The notes under the pieces are model-generated. The model did no database searches. It was not told the DNA's origin and saw nothing but the letters and a program-made list of their open reading frames with translations. A program made the translations under genes and the position numbers. Of a stretch of DNA of 64,000 nucleotides, positions 11,243 to 22,199 are shown piece by piece. Source of the DNA: Ovis canadensis (lineage: Eukaryota; Chordata; Mammalia; Artiodactyla; Bovidae); assembly GCF_042477335.2 (NCBI RefSeq), contig NC_091257.1, positions 40,270,501-40,334,500 on the forward strand, read 5' to 3'. How positions within the stretch are numbered: position 1 is the first letter of the stretch; each line of letters begins with the position of its first letter.

Positions 11243-11791
11243 TCAGTTCAGTTCAGTCGCTCAGTCGTGTCCAACTCTTTGCGACCCCATGAATCGCAGC
11301 ACGCCAGGCCTCCCTGTCCATCACCTTCCCGGAGTGCACTCAGACTCACATCCATCGAGTCAGTGATGCCATCCAGCCATCTCATCCTCTGTCGTCCCCT
11401 TCTCCTCCTGCCCCCAGTCCCTCCCAGCATCAGAGTCTTTTCCAATGAGTCAACTCTTTGCATGAGGTGGCCAAAGTACTGGAGTTTCAGCTTTAGCATC
11501 ATTCCTTCCAAAGAACACCCAGGGCTGATCTCCTTCAGAATGGACTGGTTGGATCTCCTTGCAGTCCAAGGGACTCTCAAGAGTCTTCTCCAACACCACA
11601 GTTCAAAAGTATCAATTCTTCGGTGCTCAGCCTTCTTCACAGCCCAACTCTCACATCCATACATGACCACTGGAAAAACCATAGCCTTGACTAGAACGAC
11701 CTTAGTCGGCAAAGTAAATGTCTCTGCTTTTGAATATGCTATCTATCTAGGTTGGTCATAACTTTTCTTCCAAGGAGTAAGCGTCTTTAAA
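11243..11791 (-). mobile_element. BovB LINE 3' fragment, antisense, with 12-bp TSD
   Basis: A 5'-truncated BovB tail in reverse orientation, starting with the TTCAGTTCAGTTCAGTCGC terminal repeats. It is flanked by a perfect 12-bp duplication, TTTCAGTTTGGT, at 11231-11242 and 11792-11803. The reverse strand still has a 154-codon open frame from the region after the reverse transcriptase. This is a pseudogene fragment, not a host gene. Confidence 0.93.
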
Positions 11792-11888
11792 TTTCAGTTT
11801 GGTAAAGGAGACTAAATGTTAGCCATGGAAGGAGATGTGAAAAGAAGGTAAAACACATTTTGGGAATTGTGGGAAAATAACATAATCT

Positions 11889-12098
11889 AGGGGGTTTCCT
11901 AGGTGGCTCAGTGGTAAAGAATCCTCCTGCCAATTCAGGAGATGCAGGTCCAATCCCCAGGTTTAGAAGACCTCCTGGAGGAGGAAATGGCAACCCACCC
12001 CAGTATTCTTGCATGGAAAATTCCACGGACAGAGAATCCAGGTGGGCTACAGTACATGGGTGGCAAAGAGCTGGACATAACTGAGCATGCATGCCCAC
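11889..12098 (+). mobile_element. Bov-tA SINE
   Basis: Begins with the tRNA-derived head (GGTGGCTCAGTGGTAAAGAAT) and continues through the body 'GAGGAAATGGCAACCCACCCCAG' type core to 'GGACATAACTGAGCATG'. Several substitutions from the family consensus. Confidence 0.88.
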
Positions 12099-12279
12099 AA
12101 TGTAATTTAGAAAGCCATTTCTATAGGAGATAAGTGGAAGGATGGGGATTACAGTCTAGCTTCATCATTTACCATGTGACGTAGGGCACAGTTTTACTTC
12201 TGTAAAGTACTAGAGCTAACAAGTAACAGTGACTACTGTCTAGGTAGCACTGCCAGCTGAGTATTCCTCCCAGAGCTTT

Positions 12280-12306
12280 CGGTTCAGTTCAGTTGCTCAG
12301 TTGTGT
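12280..12306 (-). mobile_element. Extremely truncated BovB insertion (26-27 bp) with 14-15 bp TSD
   Basis: The bases between the two copies read CGGTTCAGTTCAGTTGCTCA and a few more, which is the extreme BovB 3' end in antisense. The flanks are a perfect duplication CCTCCCAGAGCTTT at 12266-12279 and 12307-12320, or 15 bp if the preceding T (12265/12306) is counted. This is how a target-primed reverse transcription event that stopped almost at once would look. Confidence 0.85.
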
Positions 12307-12540
12307 CCTCCCAGAGCTTTACACAAAACTTAATGAGACAGGTACACTGCAGAGCAAGAATTCAACCCCAGGACATAGGGTCCAGAGTCATGTTTTTCTC
12401 TATAACACTATCCTTACTTCTAACACAAGTTTTAATAATAACAACAGTAGCCAGCATTTACTTAGCTTATCCTGTACTGATCATTAACCCTACATCTAAA
12501 ATCAGTAGGATTCTGTTGTTCTTGCTACCATATGTATCTT

Positions 12541-12704
12541 TTTAAAATTAATTAATTTGCCTGCACTAGGTCTTAGGTGTGGCATGCAAGGTCTTCCATC
12601 TTTGTTGCAGCATATGGAATCTAGTTCCCTGAAAAGGGATTGAACTCAGGCCCCCTGCATTGGGAGCTCGAAGTTCAAACCACTGGACCACTAGGAAAGT
12701 CCCA
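12541..12704 (-). mobile_element. CHR-type tRNA-derived SINE, antisense, with 14-bp TSD
   Basis: Reverse-strand CHR SINE ending at the plus-strand pattern 'CCACTGGACCACTAGGAAAGTCCC'. A perfect 14-bp TSD, ACCATATGTATCTT, lies at 12527-12540 and 12705-12718. Confidence 0.92.
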
Positions 12705-12884
12705 ACCATATGTATCTTATATGCATTAGGCTATCTGGATGCAAAAGAAAAAAAGACCAGAGCTAAGATTTGGGAAACCTAAGTCTTAGCCCTCTCCTGG
12801 GATCTCCAGTATGACAGGACCTTCCCACTGTTGTTGGGCTGTTGAGAGCATCAAATGAGACAATAGACATAAAGGAGTTTTTAA

Positions 12885-13022
12885 AAGGTAAAAACATCAT
12901 TCCAATTAAAATATTACTATTTTATTACTATTATAATAATAAGCATTACTATAAAAATATTACTATTATAAATACATATAAATATATATTTATATTACAT
13001 AGTAATATAAAATATTATTATG
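12885..13022. repeat. AT-rich low-complexity stretch
   Basis: Almost pure A/T with repeated TATTACTAT and ATAAATATA words. Probably a degenerated microsatellite or old A-rich tail; no gene. Confidence 0.7.
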
Positions 13023-13039
13023 AAGGAGGGGTTTGTCCT

Positions 13040-13670
13040 GTTTTCCCAATAGGAACTCTATACTTTTATTTCATTGGCATTTATTAGGAACATATTAACC
13101 CAGCTTAAAAAATTAGGTCTATTCCTTTCTAAGGCATGAACAGTAACAATACTTTAATAACTGCTTGAGCTCTCATGTAGATGTATTCTGAATAGACCTT
13201 GTGGAAGCCCTCTAGGCATCTGGGAAGCAGCAGCCTTCTCCTTTCCAAAGGCTGACAGTATAATTGGTGGAGGATGCAAAAAAGGCTTGGCGTTGTTTTC
13301 AGCTGCCCATCTTGGGTGTTTCACTCATTAACACCTCCACCAGAGGGAGGGCAGGAGAAAGGAAAACCAGCCAAACCTAAATCCTGTGGCTACTTGTTAA
13401 CTGTTCCAGTGAGAGATTTGGTGAAACAATAGGTTTGGGGATCTTTGGAACTGAGGAGACTTGGAATTAGCCGTGGGTTTTGCACTTGGTGGTACCTTGG
13501 TATTCTTTATCCCAAATATCATGGCTAAGCAAGAACTCACAGTAATTCTAGCTTCGTTTACTTTGAAAGGCTGATATTTTCTTCTTTTGAGCATAACTAA
13601 TAAATGTGTAAATTTCCTAAATCTAACGTCTGAGAGTCTCCCTTGAAACAGTCCCAGAAATTCCTCACCC
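13040..13670. other. Unique intergenic sequence, nothing assigned
   Basis: No coding exon or named repeat was recognised between the AT-rich stretch and the next Bov-tA. Confidence 0.35.
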
Positions 13671-13680
13671 CTGCCCCTGC

Positions 13681-13850
13681 CTCTCTCGTGTCCAACTCTT
13701 TGCGACCCCATGGACTGTAGCCTGCCAGGCTCCTCTGTCCATGGAATTTTTTAGGGAAGAATGCTGGAGTAGGTTGCCATTCCTACTCCAGGGGATCTTC
13801 CCAACCCAGGGATCGAACCCGTGTCTCTTCTGTCTGTATTGGCAGACAGA
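13681..13850 (-). mobile_element. Bov-tA SINE, antisense, truncated
   Basis: Plus-strand text runs from TCTCGTGTCCAACTCTTTGC through 'GGGATCGAACCCGTGTCTC' to the degraded tRNA-like head near 13850. The tail end is missing and the head is replaced by a TTTTC run. Confidence 0.85.
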
Positions 13851-14458
13851 TTTTCTTTTCTTTTCTTTTTTGCCACTGATGCCACCTACAGTTATATTAA
13901 TAGCAATTCTAAGACAACCTTGTACACTGTAATTCTTGCAACGTAGGCAAGACATTCTTAAAGATGGGAACTATAACCTCAAAATGTTCAGCTTTGAGTT
14001 TGTTAATGACACAATATTATTGTTTTGGTCATTATCTGAAAAAGCCAAAAATAGAACTATTAATAAATTGTCCTAGCCCCTGATCTAATGTCATTCGGTG
14101 ATAATCTATGGATGATTTCTACTCTCAGTATGAAAGTTGGTAATTCTAAGAAGCACAAGTGTTTGCCAGCAAATTCCACAGATGAAATGTGTAATTGGGA
14201 TGAAGCATTTGCAGAACTATATGTCTGAGGCAGTTAAGACCAATAGTGCCCAGAGGATTAAGCCTTTTTTTTGGTTTTAGGACTATACTGTATATTTTAT
14301 TTATTACTCATACAATAGAAAAAGACACATTATCTACTAATATTTCTTTGAAAAAAGACTTTCTTGTTGAATAACTACAGAGAACTCACCTTTCTGGCAA
14401 GGCATTTAACTATTGTAATCAAGGAGAGGCAGTGATTTTCCACAATAAGTAATTTCTA

Positions 14459-14555
14459 GGGAATTCCCTGGTGGTCCAGTGTATAGGAATCAATACTTTC
14501 ACTGCCAAGGGGCCAGGTTCAATCCCTGGTGGGGGGAATTAAGATCTCAAAAGCC
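14459..14555 (+). mobile_element. CHR-type SINE, 5' half, interrupted by an L1
   Basis: Starts at GGAATTCCCTGGTGGTCCAG and runs to 'AAGATCTCAAAAGCC', where a 1.76-kb L1 is inserted. The other half resumes at 16312. An outer TSD TAATTTCTA (14450-14458 and 16610-16618) appears to bracket the whole nest. Confidence 0.88.
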
Positions 14556-16311
14556 GAAAGAAATCAAAGAGGACACTAATAGATGGAGAAATATACCATG
14601 TTCATGGATTGGAAGAATCAATATAGTGAAAATGAGTATACTACCCAAAGCAATTTACAAATTCAATGCAATCCCTGTCAAGCTACCAGCCACATTTTTC
14701 ACAGAACTAGAACAAATAATTTCAAGATTTGTATGGAAATACAAAAAACCTCGAATAGCCAAAGCAATCTTGAGAAAGAAGAATGGAACGGGAGGAATCA
14801 ACTTGCCTGACTTCAGGCTCTACTACAAAGCCACAGTCATCAAGACAGTATGGTACTGGCACAAAGACAGACATATAGATCAATGGAACAAAATAGAAAG
14901 CCCAGAGATAAATCCACACACATATGGACACCTTATCTTTGACAAAGGAGGCAAGAATATACAATGGAGTAAAGACAATCTCTTTAACAAGTGGTGCTGG
15001 GAAAACTGGTCAACTACTTGTAAAAGAATGAAACTAGATCACTTTCTAACACCGTACACAAAAATAAACTCAAAATGGATTAAAGATCTAAATATAAGAT
15101 CTGAAACTATAAAACTCCTAGAGGAGAATATAGGCAAAACACTCTCAGAAATAAACCACAGCAGGATCCTCTATGATCCACCTCCCAGAATTCTGGAAAT
15201 AAAAGCAAAAATAAACAAATGGGATCTAATTAAAATTAAAAGCTTCTGCACAACAAAGGAAACTATAAGCAAGGTGAAAAGACAGCCTTCTGAATGGGAG
15301 AAAATAATAGCAAATGAAGCAACTGACAAACAACTAATCTCAAAAATATACAAGCAACTTATGCAGCTCAACTCCAGAAAAATAAACGACCCAATCAAAA
15401 AATGGGCCAAAGAACTAAATAGACATTTCTCCAAAGAAGACATACGGATGGCTAACAAACACATGAAAAGATGCTCAACATCACTCATTATTAGAGAAAT
15501 GCAAATCAAAACCACAATGAGGTACCACTTCACACCAGTCAGAATGGCTGCGATCCAAAAATCTGCAAGCAATAAATGCTGGAGAGGGTGTGGAGAAAAG
15601 GGAACCCTCCTACACTGTTGGTGGGAATGCAAACTAGTACAGCCACTATGGAGAACAGTGTGGAGATTCCTTAAAAAATTGCAAATAGAACTACCTTATG
15701 ACCCAGCAATCCCACTTCTGGGCATACACACCGAGGAAACCAGAATTGAAAGAGACACATGTACCCCAATGTTCATCGCAGCACTGTTTATAATAGCCAG
15801 GACATGGAAACAACCTAGATGTCCATCAGCAGATGAATGGATAAGAAAGCTGTGGTACATATACACAATGGAGTATTACTCAGCTGTTAAAAAGAATTCA
15901 TTTGAATCAATTCTGATGAGATGGATGAAACTGGAGCCAATTATACAGAGTGAAGTAAGCCAGAAAGAAAAACACCAATACAGTATACTAACACATATAT
16001 ATGGAATTTAGGAAGATGGCAATGACGACCCTGTATGCAAGTCAGGAAAAAAGACACAGATGTGTATAACGGACTTTTGGACTCAGAGGGAGAGGGAGAG
16101 GGTGGGATGATTTGGGAGAATGGGAATTCTAACACGTATACTATCATGTAAGAATTGAATCGCCAGTCCATGTCTGACGTAGGGTGCAGCATGCTTGGGG
16201 CTGGTGCATGGGGATGACCCAGAGAGATGTTGTGGGGAGGGAGGTGGGCGGGGGGGTCATGTTTGGGAATGCATGTAAGAATTAAAGATTTTAAAATTAA
16301 ATAAAAAAAAA
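14556..16311 (+). mobile_element. 5'-truncated artiodactyl L1 (LINE-1) with 15-bp TSD
   Basis: A 1756-bp L1 3' end inserted in the CHR SINE. The perfect TSD AAGATCTCAAAAGCC is at 14541-14555 and 16312-16326. It carries the 3' part of ORF2, a 3' UTR with G-rich stretches, and a short A-rich tail. The open frame and perfect TSD indicate a relatively recent insertion. It lacks ORF1, the endonuclease and most of the reverse transcriptase, so it cannot move itself. Confidence 0.95.
14557..16011 (+). pseudogene. L1 ORF2 C-terminal remnant, open but truncated
   Basis: 484 codons in one open frame, ending TAA at 16009-16011, match the C-terminal part of L1 ORF2p. Visible landmarks are segments such as [17 protein letters not shown] and [20 protein letters not shown], and the C-terminal cysteine motif CX3CX7HX4C ([18 protein letters not shown], from about 15578). 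The endonuclease and reverse transcriptase catalytic motifs are absent because of 5' truncation. The open frame extends upstream by chance into the SINE (ATG at 14479), which gives an apparent 510-residue protein that should not be annotated as a gene. Confidence 0.93.
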
Positions 16312-16387
16312 AAGATCTCAAAAGCCATGCCACAGTCAATAATAAAATAGAAATAATAAATAATAATAAAATAAAATAGTGAAATAG
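16312..16387 (+). mobile_element. CHR-type SINE, 3' half and A-rich tail
   Basis: Resumes with the L1 target duplicate AAGATCTCAAAAGCC, then 'ATGCCACAGTCAATAATAAAATAG' and an A/T-rich tail, completing the SINE that began at 14459. Confidence 0.8.
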
Positions 16388-16609
16388 ATTGCCAGTCCAG
16401 GTTCGATGGATAAGACAGGGTGCTCAGGGCTGGTGCACTGGGATGACCCTGAGGGATGGGATGGGGAAAGAGGTGGGAGAGAGGGTCAGGATGGGGAACA
16501 CATGTACACCCATGGCTGATTCATGTGAATGTATGGCAAAGACCACCACAATATTGTAAAGTAATTAGCCTCCAATTAAAATTTTTAAAAATTAAAAAAT
16601 TAAAAATAA
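16388..16609 (+). mobile_element. L1 3' UTR fragment inserted in the SINE tail
   Basis: Begins ATTGCCAGTCCAGGTTCGAT and contains 'GGGCTGGTGCACTGGGATGACCC', closely related to the 3' UTR of the L1 just upstream but of a different version, and ends 'GTAAAGTAATTAGCCTCCAATTAAA' plus A-rich tail. It is an independent short L1 insertion. Confidence 0.8.
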
Positions 16610-16960
16610 TAATTTCTAAGACTCTCCTTCCTTCATCACCTCTTTTAAATAGTGTATTTACTAATTTAATGCTCTGCATCTGCTAAATATATGATTTATT
16701 TCTGCCTGCAAGATCACTATCTATCTTCAATTATTAATTGCTAATCTGTAAGGTATTGATGCTGTTTTATTCAAAGTATATAGTGTGTAGCAAGTGCCAC
16801 ACACAATAGACATACTTGAATAATTTCTCTGCTTTCAACTTAACCTGGTCTTTCCTTTCTTTGGACCAGTACTCTGCTTGAATGTTTCTTTGTGGTTTAT
16901 ATGTTTATTTGTTGCTAGTAATAAGTTACTTGATATTGAACAATCTTATATTATTACCTG

Positions 16961-17076
16961 ATGGTGGTTTAGTCACTAAGTTATATCCCATGTGCGATAG
17001 CTGGCGAGGCTCCTCTGTCCATGGGATTTTCCAGGCAAGAATACCAGAGTGGGTTGCCATTTCCTTCTCCAAGGAA
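16961..17076 (-). mobile_element. Bov-tA SINE fragment, antisense
   Basis: Carries 'GGCTCCTCTGTCCATGGGATT', 'CAGGCAAGAATACC' and 'GGGTTGCCATTTCCTTCTCCA' in the expected reverse order. The head and part of the tail are lost. Confidence 0.82.
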
Positions 17077-18380
17077 CCTGATTATTATCTCCTTTTCTAC
17101 CTAGACTGTAAACTTCTCTAGGGCCAATTCCTAGGGCATTTGGTTTCTTCAGAACTCCATAATACCTACCACAGCTTTTGCACATTTCACTACAAAATTA
17201 TTCAAGAAAGGAATGATGATTGTGTGACTATTATTCATAAATATTTATACTTCAAGAAATCCCTGTGTTGCATGAAAGGAGAGAAGGTTAGCATTCCCCT
17301 TGACAAGGATGGAAGAGGCTCTCAGGCCTGACAGCACGCATATGGTTAAGGCATTGCCACCTACTTCATGGCATCTAACCACTGTTTTAAAAAAAATGAA
17401 AGAAAGAAAAGAAATTCCTGGCCATCCAACAACGCTCTGGGTTGCTGGAAGATATATATACGTGTCTGTGTGCACGTGCCTAAAAGGGAAAGTATAAATT
17501 ACGTGAGGTGCCCACAAGAAGAACACTTGAAGTGGGCCTCGATTCCCAGAAGTACCACATTTTATCTCTTTACCTGAGTCCACCTCTGGTGACCAAACTG
17601 ATTTTTGACCACATTACCCTGCCAAGAACTCACAAGGACTTGCACTTTGGCACTAATTACAAAGCCCATAGTCTAACCGTAATCATGTAGCAGGCATTCT
17701 CTTCTGGATTCAAATATTTATTGCAGCACCTCCATAATTAAAATTGAGTGGTATGGTATTTATATTCATCAGCATTATGAAGAGTTTATGTCTATATTTT
17801 GAGGAAAAAGAATTAAAATGTCCACGTTTTTCTTTTACCCTGAGAATCGTGACTTCCATTTATAAGCATTCCAGTTTCCCTTAAAAATATGAGACCAGTT
17901 TTTTAAAGGTTTCCACCCACCCAACTAAATATGAGCTGGAACATCCTGTGAAAATACTGTGCAATCTGGGTAGCAATCCAGAGTCAAACTGGAGAACTGA
18001 AATATGTCTTCATCATCTTGGGGAAAAAAACCTAAATACCAACCATTCCAACTAAGAAACTGTGTTAGCAATTGATTTTGATATTGTAGGCCTGATCCAG
18101 AGCAATCAAATCTTTTTCTTCAGAATGAAAACAATATCCTAGCCTTCCCATTCACCTTCTCAGGGCAGAAGGAGGAGACACATCTAAAGACCCCACCAAT
18201 CCTTGACTCAGTGAAACTCACTATCTTTCAAAACTCCCTGGCACTGTAGATCCCACTCCTCTATTCCTATCACTGCCTGCGTTCTCTTCTAATCCCAAGG
18301 TCAGCTAACCACGGATTCTACTTTCAGATAGGAAAGGTTTGCACGATGATATAGGGCAATTCACATTTGGGCTTCAGTAA
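17077..18380. other. Unique intergenic sequence, nothing assigned
   Basis: About 1.3 kb without a recognised repeat or exon. Short ORFs are at chance level. Possibly holds very old repeats or noncoding elements that cannot be named by eye. Confidence 0.35.
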
Positions 18381-18390
18381 GATAGCTGCA

Positions 18391-18524
18391 GGAGAAGGCA
18401 ATGGCAACCCACTCCAGTACTCTTGCCTGGAAAATCCCAGGGACAGAGGAGCCTGGTGGGCTGCTGTCTATGGGGACGCACAGAGTTGGACGTGACGGAA
18501 GTGACTTAGCGGCAGCAGCAAAAG
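18391..18524 (+). mobile_element. Bov-A-type SINE monomer with 10-bp TSD
   Basis: Starts GGAGAAGGCAATGGCAACCC and ends in the GCGGCAGCAGCA tail. TSD GATAGCTGCA at 18381-18390 and 18525-18534. Confidence 0.9.
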
Positions 18525-18739
18525 GATAGCTGCATGCTTGCATCACTTTTCTCCCCAAAGATTTTTCAATTACATTTTAATTTTCTAAAATTGCAACACA
18601 GAAAGAAAAAAAATAGATATTGCAACTAAGAGAGAGCCCAATCTTGTGCCATGTTCTATGAACCCACCCTTTTGCCTTCTTCCAACCTCCTACTGTGGCT
18701 CTTTATTGGCTGAATCCACTCAAAAATAATTCAGCCACT

Positions 18740-18784
18740 GTCTCTCTCTCTTTCTCTCTCTCTCTCTATGTGTGTGTGTGTATA
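18740..18784 (+). repeat. (CT)n/(TG)n microsatellite
   Basis: A run of TC dinucleotides with one TTT interruption, followed directly by TG dinucleotides. A likely polymorphic marker. Confidence 0.9.
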
Positions 18785-18820
18785 ATAACTGAATTATAAG
18801 CAATAAGAAGAAACATTTGG

Positions 18821-18945
18821 GGAATTCCCTGATGTTCTAGTGGCTAGGACTCCATACTTCAGGGGAAGCAGGGGGCATAGGTTGAATCCCTGGTTAGGAG
18901 AACTAAGATCTCACATGGGTACAGCAGGGGAAAAAAAAACGAGAA
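18821..18945 (+). mobile_element. CHR-type SINE
   Basis: Begins 'GGAATTCCCTGATGTTCTAG' and includes 'TTGAATCCCTGGTTAGGAGA' then 'ACTAAGATCTCACATGG', with an A tail near 18930. Flanks may preserve a diverged TSD (AGAAGAAACATTTGG versus AGAAGAAGTATCTGG). Confidence 0.82.
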
Positions 18946-19390
18946 GAAGTATCTGGCAGAAAATAATGGGAAGGATGACAGGCTTTTAAAAAACACTTTA
19001 GAAGAAAAAGTCAAAAAAGTTAAAATGATTAGATAGGAGATGAAAAATAAGGAGGACAAGTAACCAAAATCCAATTTGGAGAAACCAGTGCATCTAACAA
19101 AGAGTTTAGAAGTAATGGAACTAAGAAAATTATTAAAAGATGTAATATACCCTCCTATATCTGTTCTCTCCTTTCATAAAAATAGCATTTTGGCTGGCCA
19201 TGTGGTCAGTAAGCTAGACCTAGTTTCTCAGCCTTCCTTCTAACTAGGTGTGGCCCTAAGACTAAATTCAAGCCAATGAGTGGTGGGCAGAAATGAGGGT
19301 CTGCCACTGTGGAGGTTTCCCTTAAAAGACTGAACCTGTGCCTTTCTAGCCCCTTGTCCTCTTCATGATGGCTGAAAAAAAAAAGAGATT

Positions 19391-19555
19391 CCCAGATTTA
19401 GCAAATAAAGAATGCCCAGTTCAATTTGAATTTCATGTAAAGGAACACATTTTCAGCATATCTCAATTATTGCATGAGACATACTTGTACTAAAGAATTA
19501 TTTGTTGTTTATCTACAATTCAAATTAAACAGGGTGACCTATGTTTTATCTGGGA
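19391..19555. repeat. Imperfect palindromic MITE-like element
   Basis: The left arm (CCAGATTTAGCAAATAAAGA onward) and the right arm (ending 'TTTTATCTGGGAA') are imperfect reverse complements; for example TTCAATTTGAATTTC on the left pairs with 'AATTCAAATTAAAC' on the right. This matches a known palindromic mammalian repeat type that I cannot name confidently. It is probably a DNA-transposon derivative. Confidence 0.6.
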
Positions 19556-19926
19556 ATCTTACAGTAGGTACTGAGAATGTCAGCATCTCCTTTGACCCAC
19601 AGATGGAAGTCACCTGTGGAAGATGCCAGAGATGTGGCAGGCCTGAATTGACTACTTCTGGATTGCTATTAACACCAGAAACAGACCCAGCCTTCCATCT
19701 TGGCACTTCTATATATAAGGACCATTGTATTTCTAAGATCTTTTTGGTATAGGAGCTTAGCTTTTGCCTAAACTATATGTGAACTTTTTTTGTAATGTCA
19801 AAAATTAGAAGGACTTACCATGTTTCAGGAATTATTAAAAGAGAATATCTACTTGTGGGGAGGGGGAAGTTGTTAAGCTTAGATTATTTTAAAAAAGAAA
19901 AGAATCTTAAAAGTGAATTGGCTAAA

Positions 19927-20146
19927 GCAGGGGGTGATAAATTATAGCCCAGAGACTTAATCCAGTTTGCTGCCTGTTTTGGGGGGGGGGGGAAAGAAAG
20001 AAAATAAAGCTTTATGGGAATACAACCATGGTTATTTGTTTATTTGTCTGTGGCTGCTTCAGCACTTTAATTGCAAGAGACCGTATTGCCTGCAAAGCCT
20101 AAAATATTTTCTATCTGGGTCTTTCCAGAAAAAGTTTGCTGACCTC
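19927..20146 (+). mobile_element. hAT-type nonautonomous DNA transposon fossil
   Basis: Starts CAGGGGGTGATAAATTATAG and ends 'AAGTTTGCTGACCTCTG', with interior 'AATAAAGCTTTATGGGAATACA'. This is the layout of an old mammalian hAT-Charlie-like element. A G13 run at 19980-19992 replaces part of the interior. The 8-bp TSD is too degraded to be certain. Confidence 0.6.
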
Positions 20147-20275
20147 TGATCCAAAGGAAAAACATTACTGACTGCAGAACTCTTCTCAGTATGAATTGAT
20201 AGGAACAGAGTTTTGAAGAAAAAAGAATGTGACAAGATGACAATCATGTAGGCATCCACATCTAAAAGCAGCAGA

Positions 20276-20421
20276 TGACTTCCCTGGTGGTCCAGGGAAG
20301 TGGACCCACCTCACTGGACGTGAAGACTCCCCATTCCCGAGGCAGGGGGAATGGGTTTGATTGAAATACCCCACACGCCACGTGGCTAGCACCACAGCCA
20401 GAAAAAAAAAAAAAAAAAAAA
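20276..20421 (+). mobile_element. CHR-type SINE, rearranged head
   Basis: Starts 'GACTTCCCTGGTGGTCCAGG' and ends in a long A tail (20401-20421). The sequence after the head is unusual ('GGAAGTGGACCCACCTCACT'). Flanks AAAAGCAGCAGA and AAAAGCTGCAGA look like a TSD with one mismatch. Confidence 0.75.
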
Positions 20422-20829
20422 AGCTGCAGAAAGACACTCTCAACTATATAAAGATTTGGGAAATACATCTCCTTTCCTCAAAACAATTCTCTGATATGAT
20501 TGTGTCATTCACTAAGAGAGGACTTGGAGAAAATATAAAAGGAATGAAGCAACTGATTATTCTCATGATTAGATAGCATGTACACATTGTAAATCTTGAA
20601 AGAAGAGTACTAAAACGGAAAGTAATAATGCTGTCAGTATAATATACTAGAATAAGAATGAGGGTACAAAAAATTGAGAGGTGAAAGGACAAAGAAAGGT
20701 GAAAAAAGTGTTAACGGTAGTAATTTCCTCCATGGTTATAGGGAGTTATGGAAATAGTATTCTTACGGTATTTAATGTAGAAGTGTTGAGTGACTAAATA
20801 ACATAAATAATGTGAAAAGACAAGCCATG

Positions 20830-21145
20830 AACTAGCAGACGATGTATGTTGCTGATATATAACCCACCAAGGATTTATATCGAGTTTATAAAAAGCCCCT
20901 ATAAACCAATAAATAAAATACAAAAAGATAAATAGGCAGTTCACAAAAGAGGAAACACACGTGGCCACTAACCATAAAAGATGCTCAGTATCACTGGAAT
21001 CAGGATAATGCAAATTAAAGTGATAATGAGACCATTTCAAATCCATCAGACTGGCAAAAATAAGTCTGATAACATCAAGTGTTGAAGTGTTGATGAAAAC
21101 AGAAGCTCTTACACACTGCAGGTGGGAAATATAAATTCATCACAC
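20830..21145 (+). mobile_element. Old L1 fragment (ORF2 3' region)
   Basis: Contains degraded versions of the L1 ORF2 segment seen better preserved at 15400-15620: 'AAAAGATGCTCAGTATCACT', 'ATGCAAATTAAAGTGATAAT' and 'TCTTACACACTGCAGGTGGG'. Many stops. Confidence 0.75.
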
Positions 21146-21394
21146 CAGCAAATGGCAACTCTGGTTGCTCAGGCTCCACCCCCTAGATTGTCTGCAAAAG
21201 CTGTCAGGACTGTTATCTTCACCTTGAGATTCAAAAGAGGTCTCAAGTGTAAGGTGCCTTCATCTTTTTTTCCTATATTAACAGCATCCTGTTGCTTGAG
21301 ACCAAAAGCTTTGAGGCAGCCTTGATTGACTTTCTCTCACACCCCACATCTGACCATCAGTAAACTCTCAGCTCTAACATCAAATCGTATCCAG

Positions 21395-22190
21395 CTTCTA
21401 CTCACCTCCATAGTTCTCACTCAAATCCAAGCCAATCGTCTGCCGCCTGAATGAAGATGACAGTCTTCAGTGTTGGAGCATCTGCCCACAGCTTAGGTCT
21501 GCTCTCAACATGGGAGCCAGGGTCATCCCTTTTAGGACCTAAGTCAGATCACGTCACTTCTTTGCTTAAAACCATCTACTGACTTCCCATTTCACTTGGA
21601 AAAAGAGCCCTAACTTAAAATTATTCTACTTATTTGGCTGTGCTGGATCTTCACTGAGGAAAGTGAGATCTAATTCCCTGACCAGGGATAGAACCCAGGC
21701 CCCCTGCATTGAGAGCACAGGGTCTTAGCCACTGGACCACCAGGGAAGTCCTCCAAATTCTTACAATGCTTTACCTTGGTTCTCTTTGATCCACCTCCTG
21801 GCTATTGGTTCTAGTGCAGCCACACTCATACCCTTGCTGCTCCTCAAACACACACACACACTCCTGCAGCTCACCTGCTGTTTGCACCTGCTGTTCCCAC
21901 TTTACTAGACAGGTCTTCCCTGATTCCCTGCCCCCACTTAAAATAGTATAGTATCCACCCACCCTACCCCAAGCCAACTGCTCTCTCCCCACCCTTTAGA
22001 CTTTAATTTTTCAAAGCACTAATTGCCACCTGGTGTTTTGTATTTTTATTTATTGCATCTCTTCCCAGCTTCAAATGTTAACCTCAGAAGTACGGGAAAT
22101 GTGTCTCTTGTTTATGGCTAAATCCTTGTGCCTTGAACAGACTTGGTTTATACTAGACACCCAATAAAATACGTGTTGAATAAATGAAAA
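21395..22190 (+). mobile_element. L2 LINE 3' end, interrupted by a CHR SINE
   Basis: Shows the L2 order: 'CAGATCACGTCACTTCTTTG', 'CTGACTTCCCATTTC', then after a SINE interruption 'CTTACAATGCTTTACCTTGG', 'TGCACCTGCTGTTCCC', 'CTTCCCTGATTCCC', and a 3' end with 'ACACCCAATAAAATACGTG' and 'TTGAATAAATGAA'. Old and noncoding. Confidence 0.78.
21620..21752 (-). mobile_element. CHR-type SINE, antisense, nested in L2
   Basis: Reverse-strand CHR ending at 'CACTGGACCACCAGGGAAGT'. It splits the L2 copy, so it is younger than the L2. Confidence 0.85.
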
Positions 22191-22199
22191 CCATTTTGA

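Noticed and set aside
12885-13022. AT-rich stretch as a replication origin or matrix attachment site
   Set aside because: Low complexity alone; no supporting motif cluster.
14479-16011. A 510-codon plus-strand ORF as a host gene
   Set aside because: Its first 26 codons are SINE sequence and the rest is the L1 ORF2 C-terminus; a chance fusion at an insertion site.
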